A DNA stretch of 64,000 bases from Roseiarcus sp963822215 (GTDB taxonomy: Bacteria > Pseudomonadota > Alphaproteobacteria > Rhizobiales > Beijerinckiaceae). Location of the stretch: the NCBI GenBank assembly GCA_963822215.1, contig CAWGGX010000003.1:930001-994000 (forward strand), written 5' to 3'. Shown here one piece after another: positions 8,509 through 17,359 of the stretch. A program made the translations under genes and the position numbers. The first letter of the stretch is position 1. Each line of letters opens with the position of its first letter. The notes under the pieces were generated by a model. It made no database searches. It worked only from the letters and a program-made list of their open reading frames with translations, and was not told the DNA's origin.

Positions 8509-9831
8509 ATGGCGGACGCCCTCGAGGCGCGCACCCTCAACCGGGTCGCTTGGCGGTTCATCCCGTTTCTGGTCCTGTGCTATTTCGTCGCCTACCTCGA
8601 TCGGGTGAACGTCGGCTTCGCCAAGCTGACCATGGACGCCGAACTCGGCCTCTCCGAAACGGCTTTCGGCTTCGGCGCGGGCGTCTTCTTTCTCGCCTAT
8701 TTCCTGTTCGAGGTGCCCTCCAACATCATCATGGACAAGGTCGGCGCGCGGCGCTGGATCGCACGCATCATGCTGACCTGGGGGCTGATCTCGGGCGCGA
8801 TGGCGTTCATCCCGGAGATCGCCTGGGCGATTGGCCTCAGCGCCGAGCACACCTTCTACCTTTTGCGGGTGCTGCTCGGCTTCGCCGAGGCGGGCTTCTT
8901 CCCCGGCCTCATCTTTTTCCTGACCCTGTGGTTCCCGGCCTCCCACCGGGGGCGCATCGTCGGCTACTTCATGGCGGCGATCCCGCTGTCGTCCGCTCTC
9001 GGCTCGCCGGTGTCCGCCTCTCTCCTCGGCCTCGACGGGGTCTGGGACTTACGCGGCTGGCAGTGGCTGTTCGTCGTCGAGGCGCTGCCCTCGATCGTGC
9101 TGTCGTTCGTGGTCTTCTTCTATCTGACCGACCGCCCGGCCGACGCAACCTGGCTCAACCCGGAGGGCCGCGCCTGGTTGCAACGCCGCCTCGCGCTCGA
9201 GGACCAGCGGCGCGAGCATGTCTCGCCGGCAGGCGCGCTCGCAAGCCTCGCCGACGTCCGCGTGCTGTCGCTGTCGCTCGTCTATTTCGGCGTGGTCGCC
9301 TGCAACTACGGCATCAGCTTCTGGCTGCCCACGATCGTTAAGGGCTTTGGCCTGTCGATCCAGATGACCGGCTGGGTCAATGCGATCCCCTATGTCGTCG
9401 GCTTTATCGGCATGGTCTGGTGGGGCGCGCGTTCGGACCGGGCGGGAGAACGGACGATGCATCTGGCGATCCCGCTGGCGCTGACGGCGATCGGCATCGG
9501 CGCTTCGGCCTTTCTGGTCGACCCGACGTGGAAGATGGTTGCGCTGACCGTCGGCGCCTTCGGCGTGTTCACCGCCCTGCCCGTCTTCTGGACGCTTCCC
9601 ACCGCGTTCCTGGCTGGCGCCGCGGTCGCGCCGGGCATCGCGGCGATCAATTCGATCGGCAATCTCTCGGGCTATTTCGGCCCGTTCGCAATCGGTTGGA
9701 TCAAGGACGCGACGGGCAGTTTCGCCTGGGGCCTCGTCACGATCGCGGCCTGCGCGGTCGTCGCGCTGGCGATCACGCTCGTGCTCGGCCACGACCCGCA
9801 ACTCGAACGGGCGACCGAGGCGGCGGAGTGA
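8509..9831 (+). CDS. MFS transporter, anion:cation symporter (ACS) type
   Basis: This 440-residue protein has 12 predicted hydrophobic segments. The N-terminus shows the ACS pattern LVLCYFVAYLDRVNVGFAK, then FEVPSNIIMDKVGARRWI with the MFS inter-helix 2/3 signature region. ACS members import organic acids such as tartrate, phthalate or hexuronates, and the exact substrate cannot be told. GGGAGGAAGTC precedes the ATG. The downstream cupin gene starts about 40 bp later on the same strand, so the two may be cotranscribed. Confidence 0.85.
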   Translation: MADALEARTLNRVAWRFIPFLVLCYFVAYLDRVNVGFAKLTMDAELGLSETAFGFGAGVFFLAYFLFEVPSNIIMDKVGARRWIARIMLTWGLISGAMAFIPEIAWAIGLSAEHTFYLLRVLLGFAEAGFFPGLIFFLTLWFPASHRGRIVGYFMAAIPLSSALGSPVSASLLGLDGVWDLRGWQWLFVVEALPSIVLSFVVFFYLTDRPADATWLNPEGRAWLQRRLALEDQRREHVSPAGALASLADVRVLSLSLVYFGVVACNYGISFWLPTIVKGFGLSIQMTGWVNAIPYVVGFIGMVWWGARSDRAGERTMHLAIPLALTAIGIGASAFLVDPTWKMVALTVGAFGVFTALPVFWTLPTAFLAGAAVAPGIAAINSIGNLSGYFGPFAIGWIKDATGSFAWGLVTIAACAVVALAITLVLGHDPQLERATEAAE

Positions 9832-9872
9832 TGCTCGAACGGGTGGAAACAGCTCAACGGGAAGGACATGCG

Positions 9873-10277
9873 ATGCTGACGCGGCGCGCGTTCGCCGCCT
9901 GCGCCTTCTGCGCCACCGACGTCTTGGCGGCAAGCGGGACCGAGGCGGAAACCGCCGCGGCGCCGGGGATGAAAAGCACGCTCCTGAAGGAGACCGACGG
10001 GCCGGCGCAGGGCTACATCACGATCGAGATCCGGGTGGACCTCGAGCCGAACGCGCCGATCCCGCGCCACACCCATCCCGGCGTCGAGTCGGGCTACGTG
10101 GTCGAGGGCGCAACCGGGCTCGACGTGGAGTGCCTTGGCGCGCTGACTCTCAGGGCCGGCGACGCCTACCAGGCGCCAACAGGCGCGCCACACAGCGGCC
10201 ACAATGGCCAGGCTAAGACTGTCATTGCGGCGACGTTCGTCGTCGAGAAGGGCAAGCCCCTGGCGTCGGACACATAA
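9873..10277 (+). CDS. Exported cupin-domain protein
   Basis: The protein has 134 residues. The N-terminus (MLTRRAFAACAFCATDVLAAS) resembles a twin-arginine or lipoprotein-like export signal. A single cupin barrel follows with metal-ligand positions in PRHTHPGVESGYVVEG and a second motif around GAPHSGHN. Such proteins are often binding proteins or dioxygenase-like enzymes, and no substrate can be assigned. The ATG at 9873 follows GGAAGGACATGCG. The same frame opens earlier, but that reading overlaps the transporter gene and is not used. Confidence 0.7.
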   Translation: MLTRRAFAACAFCATDVLAASGTEAETAAAPGMKSTLLKETDGPAQGYITIEIRVDLEPNAPIPRHTHPGVESGYVVEGATGLDVECLGALTLRAGDAYQAPTGAPHSGHNGQAKTVIAATFVVEKGKPLASDT

Positions 10278-10320
10278 TAATACGAACATAAAATGAATAA
10301 TAAAAAAGGGAGGTTCTCAT

Positions 10321-11184
10321 ATGTCACTGGCGTCCATTCATTCTTCCAACGTCGCGCAGGCCGAGTACTGGAACGGCACGGGCGGACGAAGCTGGGCCGA
10401 CCATCACGACCGGCATGACGCGCTCTTGCGGCCGATCTCCGACCGGCTCCTTCAGCTCGCCGATGCGAAACCCGGCGAATTCGTCCTCGACATCGGCTGC
10501 GGCTGCGGCGCCACGACTGTCGATTTCGCCGACCGCGTCGCGCCCGAGGGCGAGGCGCTCGGGCTCGACGTGTCGGCGACGATGCTCGATCGCGCCCGCG
10601 AACGCGCGCCCGAGGACGGCCTTGCGCGCTTCATCCGCGCCGACGCCACGACCTACGAGGCGCCGCCCGGCGAGATCGATCTCGTCGCGTCGCGGTTCGG
10701 GGTCACGTTCTTCGCCGATCCGGTCCGGACCTTCGCCAATATCCGGGCAGGCATGAAGCCCGGCGGCCGGCTCGCCCTCGCCTGCTGGCGCGCTGCTCGG
10801 GACAACCCCTGGATGATCGAGCCCTTGCGGGCCGCGTCGGCTCACGCCCCTCGCCTGCCCGAGATGGGACCCGAAGACCCCGGCCCGTTCGCCTTCGCCG
10901 ACGAGAGTTGGGTGCGTCGCATCCTGTCCGACGCCGGCTTCTTCGATATCGACATCGAGCCGGAGGAATTCGATCTCGACGTCGCGCTCGGCCAGGGGCT
11001 CGACGCGGCTGTCGAGACGGCAATGGAGATCGGCCCGACAAGCCGCATGCTGGAGGACCAGCCGGAGACTACGCGGGCCGCCGCGGCCGCCGCCATCCGG
11101 ACCGCGCTCGAAACGCACGCCGTCGGCGACCGCGTTCCGCTCCGCGCCGCGGTCTGGTTCGTCACGGCGACCAATCCGGGCTGA
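10321..11184 (+). CDS. Class I SAM-dependent methyltransferase
   Basis: This 287-residue protein has a Rossmann methyltransferase fold: motif I VLDIGCGCGATT, an acidic strand end at GLDVSATML, and a later GGRLALACWR. The residues after the core are typical of the UbiE/Methyltransf_11-like group. GGGAGGTTCTC lies just before the ATG. The substrate is unknown. The gene follows the cupin by 43 bp of unusually AT-rich sequence, so shared transcription is possible. Confidence 0.8.
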   Translation: MSLASIHSSNVAQAEYWNGTGGRSWADHHDRHDALLRPISDRLLQLADAKPGEFVLDIGCGCGATTVDFADRVAPEGEALGLDVSATMLDRARERAPEDGLARFIRADATTYEAPPGEIDLVASRFGVTFFADPVRTFANIRAGMKPGGRLALACWRAARDNPWMIEPLRAASAHAPRLPEMGPEDPGPFAFADESWVRRILSDAGFFDIDIEPEEFDLDVALGQGLDAAVETAMEIGPTSRMLEDQPETTRAAAAAAIRTALETHAVGDRVPLRAAVWFVTATNPG

Positions 11185-11821
11185 GGCTCGCCTCGGCAAC
11201 GCGGCGCCGGAAAAGGGCCGTTCCGCGGCGGGCCGGCTGACGACCGCCGCCCGCGCCGAGGCTCGGACCGGCGAGCGGTAGAAGCCTGAACCAAGACGGC
11301 GCCGCTCGCTGCTACGGAGCACAAAACTCGACCCGGAGCAGGAGTTCATTCCGACCAATTCACCGGAGCGAATCGGCGGTTGAAGAAGCAGGGATACAAG
11401 CCCGGAATTCTCGCGTTTCGGCCGCATGTGGGGTCGGGTGTGCTCGATGGCCTCGCGAACTGACCGCGCTGGTTGCTGAAAGCCGCTCAGTACCTATCTT
11501 GCGTCCGCCCCGAATAAATCTTGCAAGAGTTTGGCCGCGGCCACGAGAGTTATGATTGGAGTCAAACATTCGCCTTATTCAACGATGGCGTCGTAAAGCG
11601 GACACCGTTGAAGTCGCAGACGGGACAGAGTTCCCCCTACGTTCGGTTCAAGGAGATAAGCGGAACGAACAGCAAAGACCCCTTAGCGGTGGCATCTCGA
11701 TCGCAAGCCCGCGATGAACCCGGGTAAGCCATAGTCTGTTTTTCCCGGTAGCGCGGCGCTTTGTTCTATGTTTAACATGCCGTTCACACGCATGTGCACT
11801 CACCACAAACGGCCGGTTGCG
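11185..11821. other. Intergenic region without a supported gene
   Basis: This 637-bp stretch contains no frame with a good ribosome-binding site or recognisable domain. The first half is GC-rich and may include gene debris: one frame around 11350-11463 remains open for about 38 codons with plausible amino-acid use, but has no start. The second half drops in GC towards the quorum-sensing region. Confidence 0.4.
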
Positions 11822-12013
11822 ATGTCTGACAACAGGGTGTCTTCGGGTAGGAACGCTGCCGAAAATTGCGACGGGATCGAAAGCGATTCAAGGCCGACCC
11901 CTGAAGAGGGGCGGCGGCTGGTGCATGCTTTTTTTGAGATAAGGAATGCCGACGTCCGGGAGGCGGTTATCCGGTACGTAGAGGAGCAATCACGACTTGC
12001 CAAGGACGGATGA
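11822..12013 (+). CDS. Small hypothetical protein
   Basis: A 63-residue protein starts MSDNRVSSG. Its second half (EGRRLVHAFFEIRNADVREAVIRYVEEQ) forms an amphipathic helical stretch like the C-terminal tails of small rhizobial helix-turn-helix regulators, but no DNA-binding helix is visible. The ribosome-binding site is weak. It lies upstream of the luxR gene with another small gene antisense between them. Function is unknown. Confidence 0.45.
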   Translation: MSDNRVSSGRNAAENCDGIESDSRPTPEEGRRLVHAFFEIRNADVREAVIRYVEEQSRLAKDG

Positions 12014-12027
12014 CCCGCTCAATGCAT

Positions 12028-12273
12028 CTAGCTGGCTTTCTCTCCAGTCAGAAGATGTAGTACACTGGAACGCCCTTTTTTCCCATCTTCCCGCTTAAGG
12101 TGGGAAGTGGGCTGTCGTCGTGCCTCGGAATTTTCAAAACCTATCAGATCTCGCGCCTCTGAGATCGCAGTGTCGATCAGATAACGAAGAACGTCGTCAT
12201 CCGTGCGCTCCACGACGTCGCGGGCCCTGGACAGATATGTTTCAACTAGCTTTAACGTCTCCGATCTTGACAC
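12028..12273 (-). CDS. Small hypothetical protein
   Basis: An 81-residue, highly charged protein starts at a GTG with AAGGTGACGAG upstream. The first half (TLKLVETYLSRARDVVERTDDDVLRYLI) is predicted helical, and the tail is basic. It converges with the preceding small gene. No family was recognised. It lies within the lower-GC block that also contains luxR. Confidence 0.45.
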   Translation of the reverse strand: MSRSETLKLVETYLSRARDVVERTDDDVLRYLIDTAISEARDLIGFENSEARRQPTSHLKREDGKKGRSSVLHLLTGEKAS

Positions 12274-12516
12274 TTGCTCGTCACCTTGCCTTTACTAAAC
12301 CATGCCCCATGTTAGAAACCTAAGGTAGACCGCGTCCCAATGCCAAGCCCCGAATCTGGGGAGATCATAACATGAACAAAACAAGATCTCTGGCCAGCGT
12401 AAGGCCAGCCCCCGCGTGTGATTGGCCGCATCCGTTCGAGATGTATAATACTCCGTCAGGGCAGCTTGCAATATAGCGTCTTCGCGTGAGCTGCATGGTG
12501 GTTCTGAGAACGAATT

Positions 12517-13272
12517 ATGGAAATATCAAGTGCGAATTCCTCGACGAACAAATTAACGGATATTATTCTTGGTAAGAATACCAAATCAATGGTTGATGCG
12601 CTAAAAGACATTGCTTCAGAGATTGGTGTGCTGAACATCTCATTTGTGCGTTTTGCTTCCAATAGAAGTTGGGATGTTAGCATCTTGACTTCGATCAGCA
12701 CGCACTCAAAAATCTGGCAGGCTCGTTATTTCTTAAAACGATACGCTCTAATTGATCCAATTATAAGACGCGGCAGCGCGGCAATCTTACCGTTCGATTG
12801 GGACACCCTTCCTACCGATAACCCGGAGACTGTTAAGTTTTTTGCAGACGCCAGACGTCACGGCGTAGGGCGGAACGGGCTGTCGATTCCCGTGCGAAAT
12901 CGAAAAAACACCCACTCGGTGGTGTCGTTTAGCAACGATGCGGTGAGAGACGAATGGGAGAACTTCAAGAGCGCGAACATGACATTCCTGCAGCAGTTGT
13001 GCGCTTTGATAGATTCTGCAGCCAGTATAGAGGCAGACCTGCCCAAGAATCCTGTCCAGCTGTCACTACGGGAGGAGCAATGTCTCGTGTGGGCAGGAAG
13101 GGGAAAAACCTATCAGGAAGTTGCCGATATATTGGGGTTGAGCGTGGGCAGCGTGAAGACGCACTTGGACACGGCCCGCCACAAGCTACACTGTATTAAC
13201 TTGACTCATGCCGTAGGCGTTGCAGTGGCGACGGGCGTGATTCCGCCAGAGGCGTTGAGAGACAGTCCCTGA
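12517..13272 (+). CDS. luxR: LuxR-family quorum-sensing transcriptional regulator
   Basis: This 251-residue protein has an N-terminal autoinducer-binding domain (about 20-180) and a C-terminal LuxR helix-turn-helix (about 187-245, with EEQCLVWAGRGKTYQEVA and SVGSVKTHLDTA). The acyl-homoserine-lactone pocket residues of the family are all visible with a constant offset: W67, Y71, D80, P81 and W95, with a Gly at 121. That argues for a true signal receptor, not a LuxR solo of other specificity. It is convergent with luxI at 13428-14069. Its base composition is lower in GC than the metabolic genes nearby. Confidence 0.9.
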   Translation: MEISSANSSTNKLTDIILGKNTKSMVDALKDIASEIGVLNISFVRFASNRSWDVSILTSISTHSKIWQARYFLKRYALIDPIIRRGSAAILPFDWDTLPTDNPETVKFFADARRHGVGRNGLSIPVRNRKNTHSVVSFSNDAVRDEWENFKSANMTFLQQLCALIDSAASIEADLPKNPVQLSLREEQCLVWAGRGKTYQEVADILGLSVGSVKTHLDTARHKLHCINLTHAVGVAVATGVIPPEALRDSP

Positions 13273-13427
13273 ACAATGCACTCCCTGCTCCGCGGCGCGG
13301 ACCTCTTCCGTGCGCAGGTTCGGTGCGCACGGGCTGGTTTGGGAATATCGCTCGGAGCGTCCGGCCGCCTGGCGGAAGAGCCGCGCCTCTTGAAGTCTGA
13401 CCCGCCCACAAGAAGCGCGATTTTTGT

Positions 13428-14069
13428 CTATGCTGCAGCAAGCCTTTCGGTTTCGGCCTCCAGCACCGGCCCGTCGATGCCGACCGCCCGGCGGATTGCT
13501 CTGAGCGGACTATTGCCAGTATCGAAGACCCCGACGTAGCTCATCGTCTCTCCAATTCGTTGAGGCTTTCCGATCAGCTGCGGATTGCAGCCGGCCGCTT
13601 TCACCACACGATAGATGCGAGCATCGAACACCGCCACGATCTGGGTTAGCCCCGCCATGAGGCCGACTTCGACAATGCCGACAATCAGCTCTCCGAGCAC
13701 AAGGTTGAACCCGGTCCTGGTTCGTTCGGGCTGGCGTTCCCCGACATGAGTGCAGATCCGGGATATTTCCCAGATGGTCGGGCTCTCGACGTATTCATGC
13801 TGTCCGAGCAAGAACGGGAACACATCGCGCAGCATATTGGGACCGGTCGTCGGGAGAAGTCTGACCGATCCCCGATATTGGTGTGTCAACGGATCGACGG
13901 AAACGAGATACAAGGGGTTCTGGTCATCAAAAGTGTCGCGTTCGTATCCGTCCCTAACAGAAACGCTCCACCCAAGTCGCTCCGAGAATATCTGCGCCCG
14001 ATTGCGAAACATTGCATCCATTTCGCCCGGAAACATGAACGCAGACGAGCTTTCGATTATCTTTAGCAT
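13428..14069 (-). CDS. luxI: Acyl-homoserine lactone synthase (LuxI family)
   Basis: This 213-residue protein makes N-acyl-homoserine lactones from S-adenosylmethionine and an acyl donor. All the invariant residues of the family are recognisable: R24, F28, W34, D45, D48, R70, F84, E101 and R104. The RTRTGFNLVLGELIVGIVE segment follows. Acyl-chain specificity cannot be read from sequence alone. The gene faces luxR tail to tail. A 12-bp palindrome (14136-14147) lies 66 bp before its start, and the Rieske-P450 gene lies further upstream on the same strand, so it could be a second transcription unit or the end of one operon. Confidence 0.92.
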   Translation of the reverse strand: MLKIIESSSAFMFPGEMDAMFRNRAQIFSERLGWSVSVRDGYERDTFDDQNPLYLVSVDPLTHQYRGSVRLLPTTGPNMLRDVFPFLLGQHEYVESPTIWEISRICTHVGERQPERTRTGFNLVLGELIVGIVEVGLMAGLTQIVAVFDARIYRVVKAAGCNPQLIGKPQRIGETMSYVGVFDTGNSPLRAIRRAVGIDGPVLEAETERLAAA

Positions 14070-14135
14070 GATTGTATTTCCTGTCCTCTAGGAAGAGTGT
14101 GTGGCGGCTACGTGGCGCCTCCGCCCGCATAACCT

Positions 14136-14147
14136 TCACAATTGTGA
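14136..14147. promoter_or_regulatory. Palindrome upstream of luxI (candidate lux-box-like operator)
   Basis: TCACAATTGTGA is a perfect 12-bp palindrome in the 184-bp gap between the Rieske-P450 stop and the luxI start. The position suits a LuxR-type activator or repressor site. Lux boxes are usually 18-20 bp dyads, so this is shorter than typical and the assignment is tentative. Confidence 0.4.
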
Positions 14148-14253
14148 GACTTTGGACGGGAAAGTCAAAATGCGCCGCGAGGCGGCAGAGGCCTGGCGGC
14201 GGCCATCGCTGTCGACGGTCGTAAACTTCAGGGGAACCGCTTAGGCTTTGAGC

Positions 14254-16003
14254 CTATGCCTCCGGCGGTTGCGGTCGGGAGCGGAGGCGCACCCTGAGCC
14301 CTCTCGGCGACATCGTGAAGCCGTAAAGCTCCGATACATCAGCACCCTCGTCCGCTCGCTCGACGTCGAAATTCTTGTAGAGCATTGACAGAAGCGTCTT
14401 CATCTCAAGAAGGGCGAGCGACCTGCCGGGGCACATCCGCGGACCCGAACCGAAAGGCATCGAGACGGAAAGGTTGCGCGGCCGAATTGCATCGTCCAGC
14501 CATCGCTCGGGTCGAAACGCCAGCGGGTCGGCAAGATTCGCCCGATCGACAGCCGCGGGCCGCAAAAGAGCCGCGACGACTGTTCCCTTCGGAACGATAT
14601 ACTCGCCTAGCGACGTATCAACGGTGGCATCGTGGAAAAGAATGGGCGCCACCGGCCGCAAACGCATTGTTTCGTTGGCGACCGCGCCGGCGTAGACGAG
14701 TTGGCTTGCGACGTCGTGGCTCCCGGCCACTGTCGAGGCGCCGACAAACTTGTCGGCCTCTCGCCTGATTTCAGAGGTCCATCGCGGGCTGTCGCAAAGC
14801 TGATGGATGGCCCAGGCAAGCGTGACGGATGTCGTATCCTCGCCGGCAATAAGCATCGTCTGGAGGTTCGACATGATTACGTCGTCGGAGAATGTCTTGC
14901 CATTCTCGTCGCGGGTCGTAATCATAGCTTCGACGAAGTTTGACGCCTTCCCCGCCCGCTCCGGCTCCGACTGCAAACGAGCCCGGGTCTCGGCCAGCAC
15001 CCCCCCAAGCCACGCCCGAACGTTGACAATCGCGCGCTTGAGCCGCCTATCCGACGGCGTCGGAACGTAACGCCATGTTGGGATGAGCGCAAAAAACCGA
15101 CGATTGATCGCTAGCTCGATCACTTCGAGTTCGCTCTGGATGACGTCGTCCTTCCGCTCGACGGTATTTGCGTCATGGCCAAACACGATCAACATGGTTA
15201 TGTCGACCGTAAAGCGCTTGAACTCCTCGACGACGTCGAGTGTTTCGCCAGAGTTCGCCGCCCTTTCCCAGTGCGCCTTCAATCGCTCCGCGACCGTTTG
15301 GATGCTCGGAAAGACCTCATGCAGGTTACGCTGTGCGAGAGCAGAGACCGATAGCTTGCGCTGTGGGCGCCAGACTTCACCCTCGGCATTGAACACTCCC
15401 TTGACCCCGAGCTCGCTAATGATTCGGTCCATATGCTCCGGGCGGCGAAAAGTTTCGGGTCTGGCGCGCAGAACGTCTTCGATCAACGCCGGATCGGTCG
15501 TTGCAACAACTCGTCTCGGACCCATCCAGAACTGGTACGTCGAGCCATATCGAACCGCCCATTCCTCCATGATGAGGTGAGCCCTGGCGGAATCGAGCTG
15601 GTGAAGGTTACCGATGACCGGCAACGAACGCGGGCCGGGCAGATCATCCAAAGAGCGCGTCGGGGCGGTCCGTTGGGCGGACGCCTCGAGGCCCGTGACG
15701 TCGACCAACAACGCGCCATTCCGCTCCGCGATGGGACAGCGCAGCAGGGATTCCGGCCCTCCGATGCGCTGTCCCGAGTTCGAGCGCGAATCGCCAGCGG
15801 TGGTTTCGGCAGATAAGCGCCTCGCCATCGAATTCGCCCTCGCCAAGCAGTGCGCCCTGATGGGGACAGCGGCCCCCGAAGGCCTGCCACCCGCGGCCGT
15901 CTCGAGCAATGACGACGTCGATCCCGTTCGCCGAAAGCGCAAACGGACCTGGGCCCGTGAGTTCGCTGACCTTGGCCACACGAGCGAATATTTCGGGTTT
16001 CAT
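14254..16003 (-). CDS. Rieske [2Fe-2S]-cytochrome P450 fusion with an internal frameshift
   Basis: The gene reads from an ATG at 16003 (MKPEIFARVAK) through a Rieske domain with CPH and CRNH cluster motifs. Near 15778 the frame changes by one base. The second half of the same Rieske domain (SGQRIGGPESLLRCPI, then ALLVDVTG) and a full P450 continue in the new frame to 14254. The P450 has AGEDTT (I-helix), ETMRLRP (ExxR), FRPERW and the haem loop FGSGPRMCPG, all intact. Because one domain is split across the shift, this was a single polypeptide of about 580 residues. The shift may be a real mutation, a sequencing error or recoding. The Rieske module would act as a built-in electron carrier. Position upstream of luxI suggests a link to quorum sensing. 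Confidence 0.8.
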
Positions 16004-16307
16004 CACCAACCTCAACCGGTCGAAGTCCTTAGCGCTGCTGCTCTTACAGGAGTCGCCAGCGCATCGCGCTTGCCGTCATTGGTAAAACCGCCGGAGTTTC
16101 GGCAAACGCCAACTTGCAATCAAGGGAATAGATCCCCCGATCGAACAAGGCCTGCCTGCGCCGAGTTGGCTGATCGAAGGCGACGGCGACGGCGCTCGCG
16201 AAGCCTTTGTTTTGGGGCTGCGCGACCGGAGCTTGTTGCGAGCCTTGCTGTTGAGTGATACGTATAACTGAAAATACGAATCAGCCCAAGGGAACGCTCG
16301 AACGCGC
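16004..16307. promoter_or_regulatory. Divergent intergenic region, P450/lacI
   Basis: This 304-bp region separates the minus-strand Rieske-P450 gene from the plus-strand LacI-family gene, so it must carry promoters in both directions. An ATACGTAT palindrome at 16258-16265 lies 42 bp before the LacI start and could be part of an autoregulatory operator. Nothing else is recognised. Confidence 0.4.
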
Positions 16308-17315
16308 ATGTCGCAAAGGATCACTCAGCGCGAAGTGGCGAAGGCGGCGGGCGTCTCTCAGGCGACGGTCTCGATCGTCATGAGCCGAAGTCAGGCGCAC
16401 GCAATTCCCGCCCAGACCTTCGAGAGGGTGACGCAGGTCGCCCGCGAACTGGGCTACGTCCCCAACCGGCAGGCGCAAGCGCTGAAGACAAAACGAACCC
16501 GGACGCTTGCCTGCGCCGTGCCGGATATCACCAACCCTTTCTACCCTTCGCTTGTTCGCGGGGTCCAGACGATCGCCGACGCGGCAGGCTACGACGTAAT
16601 CGTTGTGAACACCGACGGGTCGTCCGAGCGCGAACACCGTTTTCTGGATTGGAGCCTTCGCGGAACCATTGATGGCGTAGTCGGCGTGTTCTTCAAGGTC
16701 AGGGCGAGCGAATTCGCGCCGATCTTGCGGGCGAGCGTGGCGGTCGTGCGCATTGAAGCCTCGGCCAAACGCGACGGTCAGCTGCCGATCGACAATTTGT
16801 TCGTCGACAACGTGGCGGCGGCGGCGGACGCCACGCGGTATCTCATCGCGCGCGGCCATCGCCGGATTGCGATGATCGTCGGCAGCGGCGGCCCGGAACG
16901 CAATCGAATCGGCGGCTATCTGCAAGCGCTGGGCGAAGTCGGCTATACGCCCCAGGTGGTCAGCCGCGGCGAATTCAACCAGGAAGGCGGATACCGCGCG
17001 ACACTGGACGTCCTTCAAGGTTCGCAACGCCCCACCGCGATATTCGCCGGTAACGATCTGATGGCGCTCGGCGCCATGGCGGCGATCCGAGAGGCCGGAC
17101 TCTCGATTCCGGACGACTTCGCGCTGATGGGTTTCGACGACACCTTTGCCGCCAGCGTGGTGAGCCCGCAGCTCTCGACCGTCAGCCAGCGCCAATTCTC
17201 CTTAGGCCAAGTCGCCACGGAAATGTTGCTTCAGCGGCTTAATGACTTGCCACCGAATGCGCCCGGCCGAGTTCGGGAGATGCCGTTCGAAGTCGTCAAG
17301 CGGCAATCGGCATGA
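16308..17315 (+). CDS. LacI-family transcriptional regulator
   Basis: This 335-residue protein has an N-terminal LacI helix-turn-helix (TQREVAKAAGVSQATVSIVMS), a hinge region and a periplasmic-binding-like effector domain ending in the family's GFDDTFAASVVSPQLSTVSQ motif. It precedes the sugar ABC operon on the same strand, with 44 bp between its stop and the binding-protein start, so it is likely its local regulator and probably cotranscribed. The effector is presumably the transported sugar or a derivative. Confidence 0.9.
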   Translation: MSQRITQREVAKAAGVSQATVSIVMSRSQAHAIPAQTFERVTQVARELGYVPNRQAQALKTKRTRTLACAVPDITNPFYPSLVRGVQTIADAAGYDVIVVNTDGSSEREHRFLDWSLRGTIDGVVGVFFKVRASEFAPILRASVAVVRIEASAKRDGQLPIDNLFVDNVAAAADATRYLIARGHRRIAMIVGSGGPERNRIGGYLQALGEVGYTPQVVSRGEFNQEGGYRATLDVLQGSQRPTAIFAGNDLMALGAMAAIREAGLSIPDDFALMGFDDTFAASVVSPQLSTVSQRQFSLGQVATEMLLQRLNDLPPNAPGRVREMPFEVVKRQSA

Positions 17316-17359
17316 GAAAACAGCAGTCAAACGGCGGAAATGGAGTGGAGGAAAGGGCA

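Noticed and set aside
11521..11727. A 68-codon frame before the quorum-sensing locus
   Set aside because: No ribosome-binding site, no predicted structure and no family character.
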